A DNA stretch of 64,000 nt, taken from positions 17,896 through 81,895 of IMG/VR virus record IMGVR_UViG_3300042484_000833. One strand, 5' to 3'. The position numbers and the translations under genes are program-made. Positions within the stretch are counted from its first letter, which is position 1. Every line of letters begins with the position of its first letter. Under the pieces are notes generated by a model, which did not search any database, was not told the origin of the DNA, and saw nothing but the letters and a program-made list of their open reading frames with translations. Origin of the DNA: a virus. This document shows, piece after piece, positions 28,256 to 34,607 of the stretch.

Positions 28256-28471
28256 TTGTCTAGATCTGACATCGAAGAGTTGGTTAACAGTTTAGAATTA
28301 GATACAAAACAAATAAAAGATGAAATCTTTCGCATAAGTTGGTACATGCGAGGCGGAGTAAGCAGTCAGGATCTAATGCACGTTTACGGCTACGAGGATA
28401 GGCAGATCATGAATGAGATTATAAAAGAAAATATTGAAATTACCAAAAATAGCCGTATGGCTATTATTTAA
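28256..28471 (+). CDS. Small tail-assembly-associated protein (71 aa)
   Basis: The best start is a TTG at 28256, 11 nt after the gp26-like stop; the first ATG (codon 31) would remove the helical segment IKDEIFRISWYMRGGVS. The motif SWYMRGGVSxxDxMxxxxxxR followed by IIKENIE resembles a small protein often found beside gp26-type genes in T4-like phages. I do not know its role, but position suggests hub or tail-tube assembly, perhaps a second chaperone subunit. Expression is probably by translational coupling with gp26. Its 3' end overlaps the convergent 440-aa gene by 8 nt inside a shared terminator stem. Confidence 0.75.
   Translation: MSRSDIEELVNSLELDTKQIKDEIFRISWYMRGGVSSQDLMHVYGYEDRQIMNEIIKENIEITKNSRMAII
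28448..28465. terminator. Bidirectional intrinsic terminator in convergent overlap
   Basis: A perfect 7-bp stem AATAGCC / GGCTATT with loop GTAT is flanked by A-rich and T-rich sequence on both sides (plus side ATTTAATTT, minus side TTTTT). It lies within the last codons of the 71-aa gene and touches the stop of the leftward 440-aa gene, so it can end both convergent transcripts. Confidence 0.75.
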
Positions 28472-29786
28472 TTTCGTCGTAACCATAGACGCCGTATTTT
28501 TTCTTAGGGTCGTCCTGTATTTTTAAAGTAGGATCAGGAATGCCGGCAACACCAACCCTAGCTTTTATGTCATTAAGTTTGTCGTTGCCTACTAGACGAT
28601 ATCCATTTTCATCACTAATTTGTTGATTATTAATGTAAAGTTTCTTGCCAACCCATTGAATATTCATACCATTTGTAGCTTGTCTTGCGCCATCGGCAGC
28701 ATCACCAGTTGGTGGTTTTACTGCGGTCTTACCAGGTAGTGGACCATCTAGTAGTCCAGCTTCCTGTAATCCTTTTTCTAGTAAATCAATAGCGGCTGCT
28801 GTCAATGCCCCTGTTGGTTCAGTAATTGCTCTTACCAAAGAACTATTTAAAAATTCTTTACCAGCACTGGTACGCATGAATATCAAGAAAGCTGGGGCCG
28901 CAGGCCCCATTTCAATTAATTTAGAAATACCTTTTGCCACGTTAGTAGGCAAGCTAACAAACATACCTAAATATTTTGTTGTTGTAATGCTGGCGCCGCC
29001 CAGTGTAGCTGCACCTGTGGCAATACCTTTAAACATGCCTGACATTGCGCCAAAGAATTTGCTGGCCACTCCAGTATTTAAGGCAACACCAATGGCCAAT
29101 TCTCCTAACAGTTTCTTTCTTAACTGTTGATACTTGTTATAGGCTTCTTGCTCTGACATTTTTCCAAAAGGAGAATCTTTGCCAGCTTTATAATCTTGGT
29201 AGTCTTCCTCTAACACGGACAAATCCACGTAGTATTCTCTTACAAATTCTAAACCCACAACAGTTTTTATCACAGTCATGGCTACATCGGGTATAAATCC
29301 CATCCTTGCCTGGGCTGCTGCCTTCATGGAAGCATTGGCACCACGCATTTTTAAGTAGGCTTTAATTTTTTCAAACCCTACTTTACTGTCAGGGTCAAAT
29401 TTTCTCAAGTTTATTTTTTCTGTTTTAGCTACTGTTTTTTCTAATTGGGCAAGACGCTCAGTAACTTTCTTTTTTAACCACTTGCCGCCTTTACTTTGCC
29501 ATGACTTAGGAATAAGTTTAAGTATTCCTGCTTTACCCAGCTTGGCAAAGCCAGGTGTAAACAATAGTACAGCATCTATGAATAGATCATTCCATTCGTC
29601 GTCAGTAATTGATTCAGGATCTTGGTTGTATTTGCCAATGAATTTGTATATTTCGTAGGCACTCCAAGCACTCATGCCTACAGAGATTGCGGTAATTATT
29701 GTACCTATTCCAATACCTGCTATTACAAGAGGTACGGCTTCATTCAATGATTCAGTTCTTTCAGAGACTATTTGATGGACTTTCAT
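28464..29786 (-). CDS. Hydrophobic protein with gp21-type cleavage site; candidate internal virion protein
   Basis: I do not recognise a family. The N-terminus MKVHQIVSERTESLNEAVPL contains L-N-E/A, matching the T4 prohead protease consensus (I/L)xE/(A/G) after residue 16, much like the capsid-targeting leaders of T4 internal proteins. Just after it is a hydrophobic helix (VIAGIGIGTIITAISVGMSA). Further hydrophobic stretches lie near residues 230-310. The middle is basic (KGGKWLKKKVTERLAQLEK) and the C-terminus polar. A membrane-active internal protein ejected with DNA is one hypothesis; a membrane protein of the infected cell is another. A late box (AATAAATA) ends 6 nt before the ATG and there is no Shine-Dalgarno sequence. 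Confidence 0.8.
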   Translation of the reverse strand: MKVHQIVSERTESLNEAVPLVIAGIGIGTIITAISVGMSAWSAYEIYKFIGKYNQDPESITDDEWNDLFIDAVLLFTPGFAKLGKAGILKLIPKSWQSKGGKWLKKKVTERLAQLEKTVAKTEKINLRKFDPDSKVGFEKIKAYLKMRGANASMKAAAQARMGFIPDVAMTVIKTVVGLEFVREYYVDLSVLEEDYQDYKAGKDSPFGKMSEQEAYNKYQQLRKKLLGELAIGVALNTGVASKFFGAMSGMFKGIATGAATLGGASITTTKYLGMFVSLPTNVAKGISKLIEMGPAAPAFLIFMRTSAGKEFLNSSLVRAITEPTGALTAAAIDLLEKGLQEAGLLDGPLPGKTAVKPPTGDAADGARQATNGMNIQWVGKKLYINNQQISDENGYRLVGNDKLNDIKARVGVAGIPDPTLKIQDDPKKKYGVYGYDEIK

Positions 29787-29792
29787 AATATA

Positions 29793-29800
29793 TATTTATT
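29793..29800 (-). promoter_or_regulatory. Late box 6 nt upstream of the 440-aa gene ATG
   Basis: The minus strand reads AATAAATA, then TATATT and the ATG at 29786. The spacing equals that at the 79-aa gene (22770), predicting an essentially leaderless late transcript. Confidence 0.45.
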
Positions 29801-29804
29801 TAAA

Positions 29805-29931
29805 GTTGAACTACGTTCAACTGTTCTTCGCTCACGCTCGAACTATTTTCTTTATTATTAATGCGAAGCATTTAAGTATTATCTAGATTGTTCAGTCACA
29901 CTTTGCCCTTGCGGGCAAAGAAAATTGAACA
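29805..29931. repeat. Cluster of four hairpins upstream of the 440-aa gene
   Basis: Four inverted repeats lie in 127 bp: GTTGAAC-TAC-GTTCAAC (29805-29821, perfect 7 bp); GTTC/GAAC with possible inner TTCG/CGAA (29823-29843); AATGC-GAA-GCATT (29860-29872); and a composite hairpin at 29889-29931 with outer TGTTCA/TGAACA arms and a perfect 8-bp CTTTGCCC/GGGCAAAG stem. In minus-strand RNA the last has a GCAA (GNRA) tetraloop. None has a strong T-tract. They lie between the early nuclease gene and the late box of the 440-aa gene, so end-of-operon processing or attenuation is plausible. Confidence 0.7.
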
Positions 29932-30233
29932 TTATCTGAGTTGCACAATCCACTTAGCGTTACAGCAGTTACAGAGGCGGTCATCCGGTACCTCGAGCTG
30001 TGTCTTTATTATGACGGCGGTCCACTAACATACGCTAACATGCTAGCAAACGTGGGTATTTCTCCCTCTTTTTGCCTTTGAAATCCTTGAAACAATCAAA
30101 CCGCGGCAGCTTTGCGATCCTGGTCCTGTAAAGGATACTGATTGAGTGCTCTTAACGGCAAGAGTCTACGGATCCCTGCGACACTGGGTCCAGGTTTCTT
30201 CTGTTCGCCACCCGAGATTAGCCGGTGGAAGCC
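29932..30233 (-). other. GC-rich block without an ATG-initiated gene; possible structured RNA or gene remnant
   Basis: About 50% GC by hand count, above its AT-rich flanks. The minus strand contains several stems: CCACC/GGTGG (just after the GIY-YIG stop), GGACCC/GGGATCC, CTCTT/AAGAG and TCCT/AGGA. The frame of the upstream nuclease stays open for 45 codons after its stop, meets one TGA (30098-30096), continues 28 codons to tandem TAATAA (30011-30006), and has no start. A separate frame (30024-29932) ends with LCNCCNAKWIVQLR and also lacks ATG, GTG or TTG. I cannot decide between an RNA element, decayed coding sequence or unannotated small ORFs. Confidence 0.5.
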
Positions 30234-30671
30234 TTAACCGTTTAGTTGTTTGCCTTTGATGTGTGAGCCGTGTACACGAACAGCGATTTGTCCGTTGTAG
30301 TAGTCATCTGATTCTAATACCCGCCTGGAGAATTGTTCTCTTGCCTCGATATAACTACATTCAGCCTTTGATGTGCAGTAATAAATTATTTCTCTATGGA
30401 AATTTTCTCTGCCTTGTTGTTCTACGTCTTTGTTTAGTTGGTCGTTTGAGCCATAGTATTCACGCCAGTCAGAATCAATTTTGGATTTAATCCGCTTTTT
30501 CTTCTTGGTGCCGTTCTTGAGTTTTACTGTTTTATAAGTTGTTTTAGAAAATTTTGATAATTTCTTGCCTATATATTTTCGACCAGTGATGTTATTAGTG
30601 ATACAATAGACAAATCCAATACATACTTCAGGTAAGGTTTCGACTATTGTGTTTTGATAATACCATGACAT
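30234..30671 (-). CDS. GIY-YIG-type nuclease-like protein (145 aa)
   Basis: The start is taken as ATG 30671 (MSWYYQNTIVE); a preceding TTG codon is less likely. Residues about 20-40 read GFVYCITNNITGRKYIGKK, a GIY-YIG-type core with Phe-Val-Tyr in place of Gly-Ile-Tyr and intact KYIG. WREYYGSNDQLNKDVEQQGR then ENFHREIIYYC follows, and AECSYIEAREQF carries the probable metal-binding Glu. Similar proteins occur in aquatic T4-like phages. It may be a free-standing homing-type endonuclease or a domesticated nuclease; placement as last gene of the gp55-47-46 operon suggests early expression. No DNA-binding C-terminal domain is apparent. The stretch after it is unusual. Confidence 0.8.
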   Translation of the reverse strand: MSWYYQNTIVETLPEVCIGFVYCITNNITGRKYIGKKLSKFSKTTYKTVKLKNGTKKKKRIKSKIDSDWREYYGSNDQLNKDVEQQGRENFHREIIYYCTSKAECSYIEAREQFSRRVLESDDYYNGQIAVRVHGSHIKGKQLNG

Positions 30672-30678
30672 CAACTAG

Positions 30679-30921
30679 TTAGTTCTTATTGGCCTCTTGA
30701 TCTTTTAAAAGTGATTCTTTGTACTTGGGACTTTTAACTTTTGGTTTAGTTGCCCTAATTGCCTGTATTTCTTCGCGCCTAGTGATTGTTAAGTCTCTTA
30801 TTTCAGCCAAGAGCCGTCGTAGCTCGATACCAGCCACATGAGTTTGTCTAGCTTGCCATCTCTGGTGTAGCTTGTAGTACTCATGTACTTTTCTCATTAG
30901 ACTGGTATGTGCGTCTTCCAT
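30679..30921 (-). CDS. Conserved small helical protein after gp46 (80 aa)
   Basis: The start is ATG 30921, overlapping the gp46 stop by one base (TGATG), indicating translational coupling. The protein is charged and helical: MEDAHTSLMRKVHEYYKLHQ, then ELRRLLAEIRDLTITRREEI, then KPKVKSPKYKESL. I recall similar short proteins next to gp46 in aquatic T4-like phages, without an assigned function. Its operon position suggests a role with the gp46/47 recombination nuclease or in early DNA metabolism, but nothing in the sequence shows this directly. Confidence 0.8.
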   Translation of the reverse strand: MEDAHTSLMRKVHEYYKLHQRWQARQTHVAGIELRRLLAEIRDLTITRREEIQAIRATKPKVKSPKYKESLLKDQEANKN

Positions 30922-32702
30922 CAATTTTCAATTTCTAAGTCATTAGCATAGCTAGTGAATCCATTTTCTTTAATCACTTTGAGTACATTGTTCACTCGTC
31001 CGATTAATTCGTCCTTGTGACTGATCAAATAAATGTTTTTCTTACGTTCCCTAGCCATCTTCTTTAAGACACTTAAGGCATTTTCTACGCCTGCGGCATC
31101 TAGTCCGTTGTCAATAAGTTCATCAATGAATAACAAGTTGATACTTTGATACAAACTTTCCCACACATCTCTAAAACTCCAGCTTAATCCTAAAATTAAC
31201 CTATTGCGTTCTCCACGTGACAAATTGTCAAAGTCTAGATCCTGCCCAAGTTGTGTAATTTCCACAGTTAAATCATTTTGAAATACCACTGTGTGGGGTA
31301 ATCCCATTTTATCCAAATAGTAGGTAAGCCTATTATTAAGGTAGGCAAGATTTTGATCTATGATCTTTTTACGGATAAAACTATCTTTGCTGGTCAGCAA
31401 CTTGAGCAAAAACTCTTGATGGCCCTTAAGTACATTGAGATTGTTTATGCTATCCCATGTGATTTCTTGAAGCGCAGTATTACGCAAATCATCTATTTGT
31501 TCTTGATAAGGATCTGTTTCTTGCTGTCTAGCACCCAACGCAGTTTCTAAACTGGTTAAATTGTTTTGATGTTTAAGAGCTTCTTCTAGTGTATCGTAAT
31601 AAGTTGTTGGCCTACCGTTGATATCGCCGATACCTTCAAGCTCAGTCACAATAATAGCATAGCTATCACTGAGGCTTTGAAGATATGTGTAAGCATCTGC
31701 TAGATTCTTTTCAGCAAGCACGGACATTTCTTCATGCTTGTGGGTGTGTAGCTCTTGCTCACAAGCTGGACAAGTGTTATTTTTTAGTTGCTCTATTTCT
31801 TTTGTGTATTTGGTTACACTTTTATCAGCTTGAATTAACGCAGTTTCAATTGTGGCCTTTTCTTTGTTAAGGCTTTTTATTTTAGCTGCTTGCTCATTGT
31901 ATGTTTTTAACTTAGCGTGAGCTGTGAGTTCTCGTTCGATGTCTACTGCTTGTAGTTCTTCTATGGACTTGGTAATTCTATCGCAATCTGTTCGTTGCTG
32001 AGCATACCAAGCACTCAGTCTTGTCTCCAAACCAGTAATACTCAATTGAATTTTTTCATTAGACTTCTTTACAGCTTCGATATCTGCGTTCTCTTGATAA
32101 ATTTGATCTTTAGTTACTCTCACTTGCTCTTTAAGAGCCTCTGCCTTTTCACTTAGTAAGGTAATGCCTAACAGTTGTTCAATGATAGCACGTTGTTCGT
32201 TGGCTTTCATGCTTAAGAACGGTTCGGTATAGGTATTCAAAGCCAAGATATGCTTAAACATATCGTGACTCATACCCATTAAGTCATCAAGGTCCTTTTG
32301 CGTTTCCCGCATGTCACCTTGACTGTCATCAGCAGAGTCAACAGAGTGTTCTTGATCGTTCACATAGAACTTCATGATAGCAGGTTTGCGACCCCGTTCA
32401 ATCTTGTACTTGTTACCGTCTTTTTCAAAACTCAGTGTAACCAACATGTTTTTGCCATTGATCTTGTTGATCAAGTTATCTTTCTTGATATTGGTCAATG
32501 CTGTGCCGTATAACGCATAGGTTAAGGCATTGATAATGGTAGTCTTACCGGTACCGTTACGGCTTCCACTGTCATCTCCACCTTGATCTAGGTTTTCACC
32601 TAGTACAAGGGTAAGTTGTTCTTTACAGAAGTCTACCGCTTGGGTTTGATTACCCACACTCATGAAATTTTTAACAGTTAGTTCTTTAATTTTAATTGTC
32701 AT
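30921..32702 (-). CDS. 46: Recombination endonuclease subunit gp46 (Rad50/SbcC-like ATPase)
   Basis: This is the ATPase subunit of the gp46/gp47 complex that resects DNA ends for recombination-dependent replication and degrades host DNA. Motifs in order: Walker A GSRNGTGKTT (residues about 46-55); long coiled coil interrupted by the zinc-hook NTCPACEQELH (about 310-320); ABC signature LSRGERNRLILGLSW (about 490); Walker B LLFIDELIDNGLD (about 525); and YLISHKDEL as the H-loop. Its length of 593 aa is close to T4 gp46 (560 aa). The start ATG overlaps the gp47 stop as ATGA, so the two subunits are translationally coupled. Confidence 0.97.
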   Translation of the reverse strand: MTIKIKELTVKNFMSVGNQTQAVDFCKEQLTLVLGENLDQGGDDSGSRNGTGKTTIINALTYALYGTALTNIKKDNLINKINGKNMLVTLSFEKDGNKYKIERGRKPAIMKFYVNDQEHSVDSADDSQGDMRETQKDLDDLMGMSHDMFKHILALNTYTEPFLSMKANEQRAIIEQLLGITLLSEKAEALKEQVRVTKDQIYQENADIEAVKKSNEKIQLSITGLETRLSAWYAQQRTDCDRITKSIEELQAVDIERELTAHAKLKTYNEQAAKIKSLNKEKATIETALIQADKSVTKYTKEIEQLKNNTCPACEQELHTHKHEEMSVLAEKNLADAYTYLQSLSDSYAIIVTELEGIGDINGRPTTYYDTLEEALKHQNNLTSLETALGARQQETDPYQEQIDDLRNTALQEITWDSINNLNVLKGHQEFLLKLLTSKDSFIRKKIIDQNLAYLNNRLTYYLDKMGLPHTVVFQNDLTVEITQLGQDLDFDNLSRGERNRLILGLSWSFRDVWESLYQSINLLFIDELIDNGLDAAGVENALSVLKKMARERKKNIYLISHKDELIGRVNNVLKVIKENGFTSYANDLEIEN

Positions 32703-33712
32703 AGGCTATTATAGATACTCAATAATACTTTACTATCGAAAGTGTCACTTTCGATATTGACCAACTGATTGCTCACAATTTGATCCACACTTTCAAATGC
32801 TTGTATATTGATATCAGTATTGATTTCAACTTCTTTCTTTTCAGATATCAGTGTTAGTTCTCTAATATCATAATCACTAATAAATTTTTCCTTGATAAAG
32901 CTAGCTTCTTCGTAGCTGATGTCAATGTCGAGACTTACTCGCAGATGCATCTTGCTGGTAATCAGCGTATCTGCTTCGTCAATCAACTGACTTAATTTAA
33001 TAGTTCTAAATTTAGGACACTCTGTCCAGTTAATATACTGGGGCACACCATCCCACTCTAAAATCATCATGCCGCGTTCGTCGTCCCACGTATCAGCATA
33101 GTTGTGCGGAAACGCATTACCAATGTAATGCATATTTTGACGTTGTTGTCGTTTATGAAAGTGTCCGCTAAACCCAAGTTCGTAGTTTTTAAAACTATCC
33201 AACTGAATTTCACCATGATCCGGCATCTGAACCATGGCATTCATGAAGAAACTGGGCAATTCAAAGTGACCAAAGATATATTTGCCACCTTTCTTGCCTA
33301 TGGTTTTCCATTCGTCTCCGACAAGCCACGGACATAAGGTGACGTCGCCAATAGTAGTAGGTTCGTGTACCACAGTAATTCCAGGAATATACTTTCCGAA
33401 TTCGACGCTGTGAATATCCCGCTTGTCTTTGTAATAAAGATCATGATTACCAGGAAAGAAATAAAACTTATCAAAAGCCTGTCCCAGTTTCTCAAGGGCT
33501 CTAAGGCTGTAGTCCATAGTTGTAATATTAAGACTATTGCGGTTGTGATGCCAATCGCCCATAAAAATACCTGTATCACATCCGTTCTCCTTGGCCTTTG
33601 CAATATACCAATCAACAAAATCTTCACAGTCTTGATTGTGTGTTTGACTGTTTGATTTTAATCCAAAATGTATGTCTGTAAAGCAAGCAACTTTTTTAAA
33701 TAAATTACTCAC
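32699..33712 (-). CDS. 47: Recombination endonuclease subunit gp47 (Mre11/SbcD-like)
   Basis: This is the metallophosphoesterase nuclease subunit, partner of gp46. Metal-binding motifs are all present: CFTDIHFG, FMGDWHHNR, FPGNHDLYY, FGHFELPSF and FSGHFHKRQ. There is no ATG near the N-terminus. Two GTG codons are possible, at 33721 and 33712; I prefer 33712 because GAAGG lies about 9 nt before it, giving MSNLFKKVACFTDIHFG and an 8-nt overlap with the gp55 stop (GTGAGTAA). Length about 337 aa, like T4 gp47 (339 aa). It lies between gp55 and gp46 in a tightly overlapping operon. Confidence 0.96.
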   Translation of the reverse strand: MSNLFKKVACFTDIHFGLKSNSQTHNQDCEDFVDWYIAKAKENGCDTGIFMGDWHHNRNSLNITTMDYSLRALEKLGQAFDKFYFFPGNHDLYYKDKRDIHSVEFGKYIPGITVVHEPTTIGDVTLCPWLVGDEWKTIGKKGGKYIFGHFELPSFFMNAMVQMPDHGEIQLDSFKNYELGFSGHFHKRQQRQNMHYIGNAFPHNYADTWDDERGMMILEWDGVPQYINWTECPKFRTIKLSQLIDEADTLITSKMHLRVSLDIDISYEEASFIKEKFISDYDIRELTLISEKKEVEINTDINIQAFESVDQIVSNQLVNIESDTFDSKVLLSIYNSL

Positions 33713-34529
33713 CTGATTCACCTTCGAAACGTTTTATAGCATTTGCATGTTCACCAGCGCCAGTTCTGCTGTAGCTAGGATTCATGCCATTCATCTCCAA
33801 TAGGTCGTCACGAATATTTTGATTACGTTTTTCTAAATTAATAATGCGAACAAAACTGTTAGTCACCGCTGCCGTAAAGTAGGCAAATGGGTTATCACTT
33901 TTGCTTTCATCAAATTGTAAACCAATTTGTGTTAGTTGTAAAATAGCCTGTCCTTTCATTTCGTCGTTGTAAGTATAACCTCGTACATTGCCTCTTGTGG
34001 CATATCGTTCACATAATTTAATGTACATACGGGCAAGTGTATTTGTAATCTGCCCGTGATCTTTGTTAAATTTACCAGTTTCTAAATCACCCTTCCAGTG
34101 ACTTTTTCCAACACATACTAAAATATCTTTATCGTCGAACTTCCAGTGTTGAAATGGAGGAAAATTAACTTTATCTCTATGATCCGCTATGGTCTTTGGA
34201 TTTTTTTTACGGGTACCGTTTAACGGAATGTGCTCAAACGACATAATTCTAAACACAATGTCTGTTTTAGCAATCTTTTTATAGTCCACTTCGCAGTCTG
34301 CTTGTTTGACTTTTTCCCCGGCAGCTTTACGTCGAGCATACGCCTCTTGACTCATTCGTTTGGCCTGTGCCCGTTTAGCTTCAGCAACAGTTCGAATGTT
34401 AATTTTATCAACAGTGGGCAATATCAAATCATAACGATGATATTCTGGTTGGGTAAATGAGCAGAATGTATTTTTGCTTTTGTGTATTTCTTCTAATAAA
34501 TCTTTGTTGTTTAAGTAATTAACTTTCAT
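33705..34529 (-). CDS. 55: Late-transcription sigma factor gp55-like
   Basis: This is a sigma factor that directs host RNA polymerase to phage late promoters (TATAAATA type). The C-terminal part matches the aquatic T4-like gp55 family: RGYTYNDEMKGQAILQLTQI, then SDNPFAYFTAAVTNSFVRII, then NLEKRNQNIRDDLLEMNGMN, then PSYSRTGAG. Its length, 274 aa, exceeds T4 gp55 (185 aa) because of a basic N-terminal extension (AKRAQAKRMSQEAYARRKAA) and a middle region, SHWKGDLETGKFNKDHGQIT. It is first in the early operon, driven by a consensus sigma70 promoter with a leader of about 15 nt. Several late-type boxes in this window fit its expected specificity. Confidence 0.92.
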   Translation of the reverse strand: MKVNYLNNKDLLEEIHKSKNTFCSFTQPEYHRYDLILPTVDKINIRTVAEAKRAQAKRMSQEAYARRKAAGEKVKQADCEVDYKKIAKTDIVFRIMSFEHIPLNGTRKKNPKTIADHRDKVNFPPFQHWKFDDKDILVCVGKSHWKGDLETGKFNKDHGQITNTLARMYIKLCERYATRGNVRGYTYNDEMKGQAILQLTQIGLQFDESKSDNPFAYFTAAVTNSFVRIINLEKRNQNIRDDLLEMNGMNPSYSRTGAGEHANAIKRFEGESGE

Positions 34530-34551
34530 GCGAGTCCTAGGTTCTAGTACT

Positions 34552-34580
34552 ATTATAAACTACCCAGATTATTTTGTCAA
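34552..34580 (-). promoter_or_regulatory. Consensus sigma70 early promoter for the gp55-47-46 operon
   Basis: The minus strand has TTGACA (34580-34575), a spacer of exactly 17 bp, and TATAAT (34557-34552). Both hexamers are perfect. The predicted start is near 34545, followed by a TAGGA ribosome site and the gp55 ATG at 34529. This is the strongest host-type promoter I see in the window and implies early transcription. Confidence 0.93.
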
Positions 34581-34587
34581 CTAAATA
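34580..34587 (+). promoter_or_regulatory. Putative late promoter (ACTAAATA) for the baseplate operon
   Basis: The plus strand reads ACTAAATA 20 nt before the ATG at 34608, with predicted start near 34593 just ahead of AAAGGAG. It touches the -35 hexamer of the opposing early promoter by one base. Confidence 0.55.
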
Positions 34588-34607
34588 GAAGACAAAAGGA
34601 GAAATCA

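Noticed and set aside
28230-28275. Programmed frameshift joining the gp26-like and 71-aa genes
   Set aside because: The genes are separated by 11 nt with an intervening stop, and no slippery heptamer or pseudoknot is evident; reinitiation at TTG is simpler.
29981-29996. GGTACC and CTCGAG sites side by side, resembling a cloning polylinker
   Set aside because: Only two six-base sites are present and the surroundings show no vector sequence; probably coincidence.
29932-30233. Group I or II intron, tmRNA or tRNA
   Set aside because: I looked for intron core elements, domain V, TPsiC arms and flanking split exons and found none that convinced me; both flanking genes look complete.
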